Below, one piece after another: positions 55,990 through 64,000 of a stretch of DNA of 64,000 bases. The stretch is from assembly GCA_022414725.1 (NCBI GenBank), contig CM039464.1, positions 15,237,220 through 15,301,219 on the forward strand, read 5' to 3'. Under the pieces are notes generated by a model. That model did not search any database. It was not told where the DNA came from and was given only the letters and a program-made list of their open reading frames with translations. The translations under genes and the position numbers were made by a program. The stretch's first letter is position 1; the number at the start of each line of letters is the position of its first letter. The DNA comes from Microglena sp. YARC (lineage: Eukaryota > Chlorophyta > Chlorophyceae > Chlamydomonadales > Chlamydomonadaceae).

Positions 55990-56800
55990 CATTATCTTGT
56001 ACCACCTTGCGCAGTGGTACACATATCATTTGGAGGGGTCACATCACTTGGAGGGGTCATGTCATGTTCAGGTGCCCTTCTGTTGTACTGTTGTACTAGT
56101 GTACCACCTTGCGCAGTGGTACGACAAATATCAGTTTCACATCACTTGGAGGGGACATGTCATGTTCAGGTGTCCTACTGTTGTACTGTTGTGCTGTTGT
56201 ACTAGTGTACCACCTTGCGCAGCGGTACGACAAATATCAGTTTCACATCACTTGGAGGGGACATGTTATGTTCAGGTGCCCTACTGTTGTACTGTTGTAC
56301 TATTGTGCTGTTGTACTAGTGTACCACCTTGCGCAGTGGTACAACAAATATCAGTTTAACATCACTTGGAGGGGACATGTCATGTTCAGATGCCCTACTG
56401 TTGCACTGTTGTGCTGTTGTACTAGTGTACCACTTTGCGCAGTGGCGCAACAAATATCAGTTTAACAGCACTTGGAGGGGTCATGTCATGTTCAGGTGCC
56501 CTACTGTTGTACTGTTGTACTGTTGTACTAGTGTACCACCTTGCGCAGTGGTACGACAAATATCAGTTTCACAGCACTTGGAGGGGTCATGTCATGTTCA
56601 GGCGCCCTACTGTTGTACCTTTGTACTGTTCCACTGTTGTACTGCTGTACTGTTGTGCTGCTGTACTAGTGTACCACTTTGCGCAGTGGCGCGACAAATA
56701 TCAGTATAACAGCACTTGGAGGGGTCATGTCATGTTCAGGTGCCTTACTATTGTACTGCTGTACTGTTGTACCACTTTGTGCAGTGGTGCGTGCAAGATA
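55990..56800. repeat. ~108-bp tandem repeat with variable (TGTTGTAC)n (8 units)
   Basis: The unit is ACCACCTTGCGCAGTGGTAC, 'gacaaatatcagtttcacat', 'cacttggaggggacatgtca', 'tgttcaggtgccctac', then 2-6 copies of 'tgttgtac'. The start of the unit is an imperfect palindrome (GTACCACCTTGCGCAGTGGTAC). Open frames (YHLAQWYDKYQFHITWRG-like) come from the repeat. A diverged unit lies near 57120-57180. Confidence 0.92.
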
Positions 56801-56849
56801 AAATTTCATCACTCGGATTGATGGATGTGTATTCACACCGGTATAGCTA

Positions 56850-56908
56850 CACGCACACACACACACTAACACGCACACATGCGCACGCACACGCACAGAC
56901 ACACACAC

Positions 56909-56955
<47 letters not shown>

Positions 56956-56995
56956 CACGCACACAAACGCACGCACACGCACACACACACACACG

Positions 56996-57040
<45 letters not shown>

Positions 57041-57082
57041 ACACACACACACTAACACACACACACACACACACACACAAAC
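56850..57082. repeat. (AC)n / ACGC microsatellite
   Basis: 230 bp of alternating purine-pyrimidine sequence with occasional G and 'taacac' interruptions. Such tracts can adopt Z-DNA. Confidence 0.95.
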
Positions 57083-57207
57083 ATAACTGGTGTGTGTAAC
57101 ATCAGTTCCCCATCACATGGAGGTGTCATGTCCTTTATTCATATGCCCAACTGCTGTACCAACTCGCGCAACTGGTAAGCAAATAAATAAATCAATAAAT
57201 ACATAAA

Positions 57208-57255
57208 TGGTACGCCTTATTACGAGGCGTGAGGTTGAGGTTGAGGTTGCATGGA
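57208..57255 (+). repeat. Dispersed repeat 'CCTTATTACGAGGCGTGAGG', copy 3
   Basis: Short third copy of the element at 28613 and 54512, followed by GAGGTT repeats, just downstream of the CEP164-like stop codon. Confidence 0.6.
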
Positions 57256-57311
57256 TATCCTAGTTTGGCGTTCATGATTTGTTCATGCCGGATATTTGCC
57301 AAGGCACAAAT

Positions 57312-60300
57312 TTATTTGGGGCCAACCGAAATCACAATCTCCTGCCCTCCTCCGATATCTAACCTCATGGGCGCAGCCCCCCCCCTGCCCCCCGTGGCAT
57401 GGGCGCTGCTGCTAGGAGCATAGGCGGGAGGGCCCCCTGTACCCCGCCAGGCAGTACCACCACTAGTGAATCCGTACCCTCCCCCAGCAGCCATGCGTGC
57501 CAGGGAGGACGAGGGGGGGGGCACAGACGAAGCCCCCATATTGTTCGAGTTGAGGAACGTGAAGCTGGGGGGTGATTGGGCTTGGAACTCTGTGGAAGAC
57601 GAGAATGACGCCCGACGCAGATGGGACCTTGGATTTGAGGGAAAGGCCTCTTCATCTACCGGCATCCATGCAGGTTTGGGTGATGACATACCCCGTCCAC
57701 GGGATGGGAAACGTGGAACCGTCCGGTGGAGGGGCTCGTCACCGCCAGCCAGGCCACCAGCCTGGCCGCCAGCCTGGCTGGCTTCCCTGGGTGAGGAGGC
57801 TGCATTTATGGCTTCGTTCAGAGCGAGACTGAGTTTTTCCAAGGAGTCGCGCAAACTGTTCCCCTTGGGCGTACCGCTGTCTGCCTGGCTGTACTGGCTG
57901 TACTGCTGAGACACAGGCCCCCCCGCGCTCCTGGGGGAGAAGCCACGGCTGTAGTCACCTCCCGCCCCCCCTCGGGGGCTCTGCCCAAACTGGGATTGGG
58001 AGGCCTGGATGAGGGGGATGACCGCTGCCAGGGCGGCAGCGGCAGCGCTAGCTGCCTGCTGGTCCACCTGGCTCTGCTGCTGCCTAGCATGCTGCAGGCC
58101 AGTGCTTTGGCGGTGCACATGGTGGTCGGACTGGTAAGACAGCTGGTGGTTGGGGTGCTTATCTCTGGTACGGCTGGCGCTAGGCTGGCGGGTGTGAGAG
58201 GCTGCAAGACCACGGCTCTCAACCGCCTTGATCTGGGACTTCAGGTTTCGGAGCTGGCTGGCATCAGAGTTCAGACGATGAGCCTGCAGAGATATTTAGT
58301 CGCACAGGGTTAGGGTTTAGGCCTATGAATGATGTTCCAGACTAGGAGTAGATGAAATAGGGATGTTGTTTTCAGTTCAGAAAGTTTTTATATAGCTTTC
58401 CGGGTTTAGGCCTTCTCCATGGACAGCGTCCTTGTAGCTTTTTATAGCTTTTAGGGCCATTAGGGGCCTTATATTTGGGTTCTCTATAGCGGTAATTTGG
58501 GCCAAAACGGGGTCAAAAGTAGCCAAAGCTATAAATAGCAGAAACACAAACCTCTGGTATTGCTCGTCATACACACCGAGGACAAACTTGATGTTCAAAC
58601 TAGTTGGTAATCTGGCATGGTGCAGCAGGATAGCCAGCTACTAGTCTAACTTGACAGCACGAGCATGTCTTTTCGATATGCCCCCTCAGTCTAGTTCCGT
58701 TACACATGGCGACATTATTAGGAGCCGGCAATATGGTATCATATGATATCATGTCATCACATGATATCATATGATGCCGGCGGTCTGACTGGGTAACTTT
58801 GGCCTGGGGCATCATATCATATGATATTAAATCAAATGATTTTTGTATGATATCATATGATATTATACTCGTCTTTGGTCAATATCATATGATTTGCCGT
58901 TCCCTAGACATGAGCCCTCAACATGTTTTTTGGCGGAGCCCCCATGTTCACCCATCTGTCCGTCCGACCGAAAAACAAAAATGATTGAAGCCTGATACGT
59001 CAGCTAACGGTCGCGAAACTAACTCGCTTCGGTCAGCTCCATTGTTGCCACCTTTCATTCCGTTGCCAACACACTCCGCCAATTTTCCGTGTCGCTTGCG
59101 ACGCTGCATAGGACTTGTTTATTGTGCGACCGCGACACACACTGATTGACTCGGTGCGACCGCAGTGCGACCCCGCGGAGCACAGAGCCTGGGGGGTTGG
59201 GGGGTTGGGGGGTCGCACAGCCTGGGGGGGGGCGGAGCACAGAGCCTGGGGGTTGGGGGGTCATTTCTGACTACTTTAGGCAGACCCATGCGTCGCCATG
59301 CAGCAACAGAATGGCGAGGGGTCATCGGAAAAAACAGTGGTCCTCAAGTTGGGCGACAGCTACATAGACAACCAGGGGAGCAGGGGTATTGTTTTCCGGA
59401 GTACACTCCGATCGGAATAGGAGACCCCATTTTGGCCGAAATTGCCGGAATAAGACACTTTTTTTGTGTGACTGAAATTGACTAAAAATGACCCAAATCG
59501 ACCCAAATCAGAATAAGGATCCTGTTTTGGGAGGAAAATAGGGAGGAATAAAATAAAAAGGAATAAGATTTCCTCTTTTTGATTTGAAAAAAATATCCCT
59601 GCAGGGCACCTGCATAGAAGCTGAGCTTTAAAGTTGAAACAAAACTGATAAATAATGATAGATAAACAAATAATTTTAATAAATGAAGAGGGTGGAAAAG
59701 GCGTACCTGCTCTTCCAACACATCTTTGACTTGTTTCAACATCTTTGCCTGATGCGCCCTAACTGAGCCGTCTGGGCAAGACTCTGCTGCTCCCATGCTC
59801 ATCTACAAGGCAGGCAGCATAAGTTGGCGGAAGGATTTCAGACAAAAGGATGATACGTGGGTGGATGAGGGGATGGATGGATGGATGGGCAGGTAGGTAG
59901 GCATGTTTGCCTGATGAGCCCTAACTGAGCTGTCTGGGCATGACTCTGCTGCTCCCATGCTCATCTACAAGGCAGGCAACTTAGGTTGGTGGAAGGCTTC
60001 TGGACAAAAGGATGATATGTGGGTGGGCGGATGAATATGAGTGGATGAGGGGATGGATGGATGGATGGATGGATGGATGGATGGATGGATGGATGGATGG
60101 ATGGACAACTAGGTAGGCATGCTTGCTTGATAAGCCTGCACTGTGCAGTCTGGACATGGCCCTGCTGCCCCGAACGAATGTGTTAGTGGGTGGATGAAGG
60201 TATGGATGGATGGATGGATGGACAAGTAGATGGGCAGGTAGGTAGGTGGGCATGTTTGCTCGATAAGGCTGCCCTGTGCTGTCTGGGCATGACCCTGCTG

Positions 60301-62789
60301 CCCCCATGCTCATCTAAAAGACAGGCAGTATTGGTTGGTGGAAGGCTTCTGGACAAAAGGAGGATATGTGGGTGGGCGGATGAGGGGATGGACGGATGGA
60401 TGGATGGATAGACAGGTAGGTAGGCAGGCAAGTTTGCTCGATAAGGCTGCCCTGTGCTGTCTGGGCATGACCCTGCTGCCCCCATGCTCACATGCGAACC
60501 GGCAGCATAGGTTGGCGGAAGGCTTTTAGACAAAAGGATGATATGTGGGTGGATGAGGGGATGGATGGACAGGTAGGTAGGCAGGCAAGGCTGCTCGATA
60601 AGGCTGCCCTGTGCTGTCTGGGCATGACCCTGCTGCCCCCATGGTCATATGCATATGCAGCATATGTTGGCGGAAGGCAATTAGACAAAATGATGGTATG
60701 TGGGTGGGTGGATGGATGGGCAGGTAGGTAGGCAGGTTTACTTGACGAGCGCACTGTGCTATCTGGGCATGACCCTGCTGCCCCCATGCTCATCTACAAG
60801 GCAGGCAGCATAGCACGGCTTTTAGAAAAAATGATGATCTTTGGGAAGGCGGTTGAATGTGGGTGGATGAGGGGATGGACGGATGGATGGATGGCAGATG
60901 GATGGACAGGTAGGGAGGTAGGCATGTATGCTTGATAAGCCTGCACTGTGCTGTCTGGGCATGACCCTGCTGCCCCATGCTCATCTGCGAACCGGCAGCA
61001 TAGGTTGGTGGAAGGCTTTTAGACAAAAGGATGATAAGTGGGTGGGTGGATGAGGGTATGGATGGATGAATGGACAGGTAGGTAGGCATATTTGCTTGGT
61101 GAGCCTGCCCTGTGCTGTCTGGGCATGGCCCTGCTGCTCCCATGCTCATCTACAAGGCAGGTAGCATAGGTTGGTGGAAGGTTGTTGGTTGGATGGACGG
61201 ATGAGTGGTTGGATGGATGAGTGGATGGATGGATGGACAGGTAGACAGGCAAGCAGGCAGACAGGCAGGCGGGGGTGGGCGGGCGGGCAGATGAACCACA
61301 CCAAAACAGTCTAAAGGTGAGACCTCAATCGCACACCTTCCAATCTTTTATCGCTCTCTGAACCACGAATGGCATGTCTGCAAAACCAAATAAACACAGC
61401 ATGGTAGCCATTCTCCAGTATGCTTACATGCATGCAAACGGGAGGGTTCAAATGGCGTTATTGGAAAAACAGCCAGTGCATCTCGTGCCCTTTGACTCAT
61501 GTACTGGCTGTCTTTCAAACTTCTCTTCTGGTGGCACAGGTACACCTTGGACTTAGAGAGCATATAAAACATATGAGTCCTCTTAGTTTGATGTGAATTA
61601 TTCGAGCCTGGACTTCTGCCCTTAGCCTTTAGACTGCTGCCCCTGGACTGAAACATACACACACCTTCCAGTCGTCTCTTGCCTGTCCTTCAAACTTCTT
61701 TTCTGGTGCCCTGGGTATGAATTGGCCTTAGAGAGAATACAAAACATATAAGTCCTCAAAATTTGATGTGGATTATTTGAGCCTGGGCTACTGCCTTCAG
61801 CCTTTAGCCTGCTACCCCTGGACTGTAACACACACACACCTTCCAGTCATCTCGTGCCCTTCGAATCATAGACTGCCTGTCTTTCAGACTCCTCTTCTGG
61901 TGCCCCAGGTATGAATTATTATTAGACAGCATAAGAAGGATATAATTCCTCAACATTTGCCTTTAATTATTCTAGCCTGGGCTTCTGCCATTAGCCTTTA
62001 GCCTGCCACCCCTGGACTGTAACATACACATACCTTCCAGTCGTCTCTTGCCTGTCCTTCAAACTTCTTTTCTGGTGCCCCGGGAATGAAATGGCCTCAG
62101 AGAGAATACAAAACATATAATTCCTCAAAATTTGATGTGGATTATTTGAGCCTGGGCTACTGCCTTCAGCCTTTAGCCTGCTACCCCTGGACTGACACAC
62201 ACACACACCTTCCAGTCGTCTCGTGCCCTTTGAATCATAGACTGCCTGTCCTTCAGACTCCTTTTCTGGTGGCGCAGGTACGACTTGGCCTTGGAGAGCA
62301 TTCCAGGGTTCTGGATCAGATCATAATCGGGGAATGACGTGGGCGAATCAGGCGCCAGCCTGTCAGGTGTGCTGTACGAGAGCTCCTTGGCTCGGGGCCC
62401 CCATGTACTGCCTCGCGCTGCCAGGCTGTACGCATCTTCATCCTCGCTATGCCCTGGACCTGGGCTGGAGCCACCTGGCACTAACCTGTCCCGCCTGTCA
62501 GCTGAGTTGTACCGCGAGTAGCCCACCCCATTGCCCCCACTGTGCATCAGCCCCCCCACTTGTCCTAGGACCCCCCCAGGTTGCTTCAAGAGCATCTCAA
62601 GGCTCTTCTGCAGTCGATCTGTACTGCGGGTCAGCTCGGCAGTACGGTCACCGCGCCGGATGTCATCTAGGGTCAACACGGAATCCCTTGGGGTTTCAAA
62701 CACTGGGGTGAGGGGCTGAACTGGGTGGTGGTGGTGGGAGTGCCTGGCATCGAGGTGACTGGTAGCATCACTCTCTGACCCTGCACCTA
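57312..62789 (-). CDS. CEP164-like coiled-coil protein, C-terminal three exons
   Basis: Exons on the minus strand are 62789-62209, 59802-59707 and 58283-57312 (TAA). Phases fit (2 at entry, then 0 and 0), giving 549 codons; the 5' part lies to the right. Acceptors are CCCCTTGCAG, CCTTGTAG and TCTCTGCAG; donors GGAAG|GTGTGT and GAGCAG|GTACGC. Exon 1 has a [19 protein letters not shown] helix and ends with [16 protein letters not shown]...ARDDWK. Exon 2 has [12 protein letters not shown], and exon 3 begins [20 protein letters not shown] and later has [20 protein letters not shown]. The order A-K-x-(Y/F)-L-R-x-Q-x2-S-x2-x-R-Q...W, then LEE..H.LN, then a late LS..LN helix, resembles the C-terminal part of vertebrate CEP164, the distal-appendage protein needed for basal-body docking. 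This is recalled similarity, not a computed match. The rest is Ser/Gly/Pro-rich. Confidence 0.6.
58400..58560 (+). repeat. Dispersed repeat E, copy 2 (intron)
   Basis: Matches 32885-33000 in order; here it carries an extra ~30 bp ('agcttttagggccattaggg'). It lies in the last intron of the CEP164-like gene, antisense to it. A GGGTTAGGGTTTAGG telomere-type motif lies at 58306-58320. Confidence 0.65.
58718..58908. mobile_element. TIR element of the GGGAACGGCAA family, copy 2
   Basis: Left TA|GGAGCCGGCAATATGGTATC, right GATTTGCCGTTCCC|TA. Reverse-complemented, the right end reads GGGAACGGCAAATCATATGA, matching the 29685 copy. The interior has CATATGATATC palindromes and one 'cgtctttggtcaatatcata' block equal to the 56-bp unit of the other copy. 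It lies in an intron. Confidence 0.75.
58915..59115 (+). repeat. Dispersed repeat F, copy 3
   Basis: See copies at 44326-44540 (-) and 49905-50110 (+). It begins right after the TIR element. A short GC-rich tandem ('gcggagcacagagcctgggg') follows at 59160-59265. Confidence 0.7.
59803..61160 (-). repeat. CEP164-like intron: about eight copies of acceptor plus exon start, with (GGAT)n
   Basis: The unit, on the minus strand, is a CTGCCTTGTAG or TGTCTTTTAG acceptor, ATGAGCATGGGAGCAGCAGG, GTCATGCCCAGACAGCACAG, GGCAGCCTTATCGAGCAAAC, then (CATC)n. Copies have the ATGAGC near 59970, 60313, 60490, 60650 (ATGACC), 60793, 60985 and 61149, with a further partial copy near 60170. The functional copy at 59802 is the one nearest the downstream exon and alone runs to a donor (59706). 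The decoys dissolve into the tetranucleotide repeat. Confidence 0.85.
61340..62208 (-). repeat. CEP164-like intron: four decoy copies of an exon 3' end plus donor
   Basis: Here the donor side is duplicated. The functional exon end AGAAAAGGAGTCTGAAGGAC...GACTGGAAG|GTGTGTGT is at 62209. Downstream copies with the same exon end lie near 62040, 61860, 61680 and 61500, with ends such as CTGGAAG|GTATGTGTATG and CTGGAAG|GTGTGTGTGTT. Each is followed by TTACAGTCCAGGGGTAGCAG, which is also the start of the short dispersed repeat. Units are ~170-180 bp. Confidence 0.85.
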
Positions 62790-62794
62790 CTGCA

Positions 62795-63235
62795 AGGGGG
62801 GGGTAGAGGGGCAGGCCGTCAGCTGGGTGGTGTATGGGGTACAGGGTTTTTTCCTTGTTTATTTTTGTTGCTTGTTTTTGTTGCTTGTCGGGTGTGGTGT
62901 TTGGTGTGTGGTGGATGGCGTGTGGTGTGTGGTGTGTGGCGTTCGGTGTGTGGTGTGTGGTGTGTGGTGTGTGGTGTGGTGTGTTTGGTGTGTGGTGTGG
63001 TGTGTTTGGTTTGTGGTGTGTGGTGTGTTTGGTGCGTGGTGTTGTGTGTTTGGTTTGTGGTGCTCAGTGTTTGGTGTTTGGTTTTGTTGCGTGTTGCTTG
63101 TTGAGTGAGAAGTTTGGTGTGTGGTGGATGGTGTGTGGTGTGGTGTATGGGGTATAGGGGTGCTTGTTTTGGTTGCAAGTGGGGAGCACGAGGGGCAGGC
63201 CATCAGCTGGGTGGTGTATGGGGTACAGGGTTTTA
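62795..63235 (-). repeat. Duplicated intron 3' end upstream of the CEP164-like exon
   Basis: 'gaggggcaggccgtcagctg' + 'ggtggtgtatggggtacagg' next to the acceptor (62805-62852) is repeated at about 63188-63232 ('gaggggcaggccatcagctg'), with a spoiled acceptor (CACTTGCAACC instead of CCTTGCAG). This is a one-extra-copy version of the acceptor duplications seen elsewhere. Confidence 0.7.
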
Positions 63236-63272
63236 TTTATTTTGGTTGTTGTTGTTGTTGTTGTTGCTGTTC

Positions 63273-63322
<50 letters not shown>

Positions 63323-63785
63323 GCTGCTTATTTTTGTGGTTGTTGTTTGTTTTTGTTGCTTGTTGAGTGTGGTGTTTGGTGTTTGGTGTTTGGTGTTTGG
63401 TGTTTGGTGTTTGGTGTGTGGTGTGTGGTGTGCGGTGTTTGGTGTGTGGTGGATGGCGTGTGGTGTGTGGTGTGATGTTTGGTGTTTGGTGTGTGGTGTT
63501 TGGTGATTGGCGTTTGGTGCGCGGTGTTTGGTGTGTGGTGTTTGGTGTGTGGTGTTTTGGTGTGTGGTGGATGGCATGTGGTGTGTGATGTGTGATGTTT
63601 GGTGTGTGGTGTTTGGTGCGTGGTGTTTTGTGTTTTGTGTTTTGTGTTTTGTGTTTTGTGTTTTGTGTTTTGTGTTTTGTGTTTTGTGTTTTGTGTGTGG
63701 TGGATGGCGTGTGGTGTGTGGTGTGTGATGTTTGGTGTGTGGTGTTTGGTGTTTGGTAGGGGTGTTTTGTGCGTGGTGTTTGGTG
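62865..63785. repeat. GTGTGGTGTTTG low-complexity tract and (TTG)n
   Basis: Almost 900 bp of GTGTGGTGT/GTTTGGTGT words, a (TTG)n block at 63242-63330 and a (TTTTGTG)n block at 63628-63690. The plus strand is nearly free of A and C. All open frames here are repeat artefacts. It probably lies in an intron of the CEP164-like gene. Confidence 0.95.
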
Positions 63786-63839
63786 TTCGGTGTGCGAAGT
63801 GTGTGAAGTGTGAAGTGATGTACATGGGGACCTATATCA

Positions 63840-64000
63840 ACGAATGTGTAAGAGGGTTGACTTTATCCAGGTGGTTGTTGGTTGGTTGTTGGTTGGTTTA
63901 CAAATCCACTTCCGTGTAAGTTTATCCAGGTGGTTGAAAGCTGTTGGTTGTTGGTTGGTATACTAATCCACTTCCGTGTAAGTGTATTCAGGTTGTTGGT
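63840..64000. repeat. ~75-bp tandem repeat running off the window
   Basis: 'tttatccaggtggttg' and 'aatccacttccgtgtaagt' occur twice with a third start at the edge ('gtattcaggttgttggt'). TTGGTTGG runs link them. The array continues to the right. Confidence 0.8.

Noticed and set aside
56000..56820. Cys/Val/Tyr-rich overlapping frames of ~120 codons
   Set aside because: All arise from the 108-bp minisatellite; three frames are equally open.
58377..58598. 73-codon minus-strand frame as an extra exon of the CEP164-like gene
   Set aside because: Overlaps dispersed repeat E, which also occurs antisense to coding direction in Gene 1; phases already fit without it.

Overview
The window is nuclear DNA of a eukaryote, most likely a flagellated green-lineage alga. 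The evidence is spliceosomal introns with GT/AG borders and consistent phases, an EF-hand protein with a transit-peptide-like N-terminus, a mitochondrial-type bS6, a coiled-coil gene resembling the C-terminal part of the centriolar protein CEP164, short CCCTAAA telomere-type motifs, APE-type LINEs, and very abundant simple repeats. A prasinophyte with a large repeat-rich genome (for example Cymbomonas or Pyramimonas) would fit, but this is inference only. Gene density is low: five protein-coding genes (three of them incomplete at one or both ends) in 64 kb, plus LINE coding remnants.

Layout. 1-1456 is the 5' part of a minus-strand LINE, diverged from a second copy at about 18.05-19.27 kb; a 1000-base gap (1457-2456) cuts it. 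2.46-7.3 kb holds no recognisable gene. 7.3-9.57 kb is a decayed minus-strand LINE (LINE-B), and 9.57-19.27 kb a nearly complete but frame-broken LINE (LINE-A: ORF1, endonuclease, reverse transcriptase with YADD, RNase H, zinc motif, hexamer tail). 19.3-30.3 kb is mostly tandem and dispersed repeats (a 45-bp minisatellite, a BamHI-site minisatellite, a GTTGGTG tract, a 136-bp satellite, MITEs) with one small gene at 25.6-25.9 kb. 30.3-42.0 kb is a plus-strand six-exon gene for a low-complexity repeat protein (Gene 1). 42.0-45.8 kb is repeats, including a hAT-like MITE with a perfect 8-bp target duplication. 45.9-47.8 kb (minus) is a three-exon gene recognised only from splice phase (Gene C). 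48.1-48.8 kb (minus) is bS6m, and 51.3-52.7 kb (minus) the EF-hand gene. 53-57 kb is MITEs and minisatellites, and 57.3-62.8 kb (minus) is the CEP164-like gene. The right end is GTGTGGTG repeats and a tandem repeat running off the window.

The most striking feature is a recurrent architecture in which exon-intron borders are tandemly duplicated inside the introns. In Gene 1, Gene C and the CEP164-like gene, units made of the intron 3' end, the AG acceptor and the 5' part of the following exon (or, once, the exon 3' end plus GT donor) are repeated 2 to about 10 times, often with a microsatellite in the unit. The copy that keeps an intact downstream exon and correct phase is always the outermost one, next to the real exon; the others are decoys with no usable partner site. 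In Gene 1 one intron also carries CAG|GTATGT sites that work as acceptor and donor with no exon between them, like recursive-splicing ratchet points. I read this as introns growing by tandem duplication across splice sites. Transcript data would test whether any decoy is used.

The genes show no operon-like or functional clustering. Most regions between them are explained by LINEs, at least two MITE families, several unnamed dispersed repeats and minisatellites.
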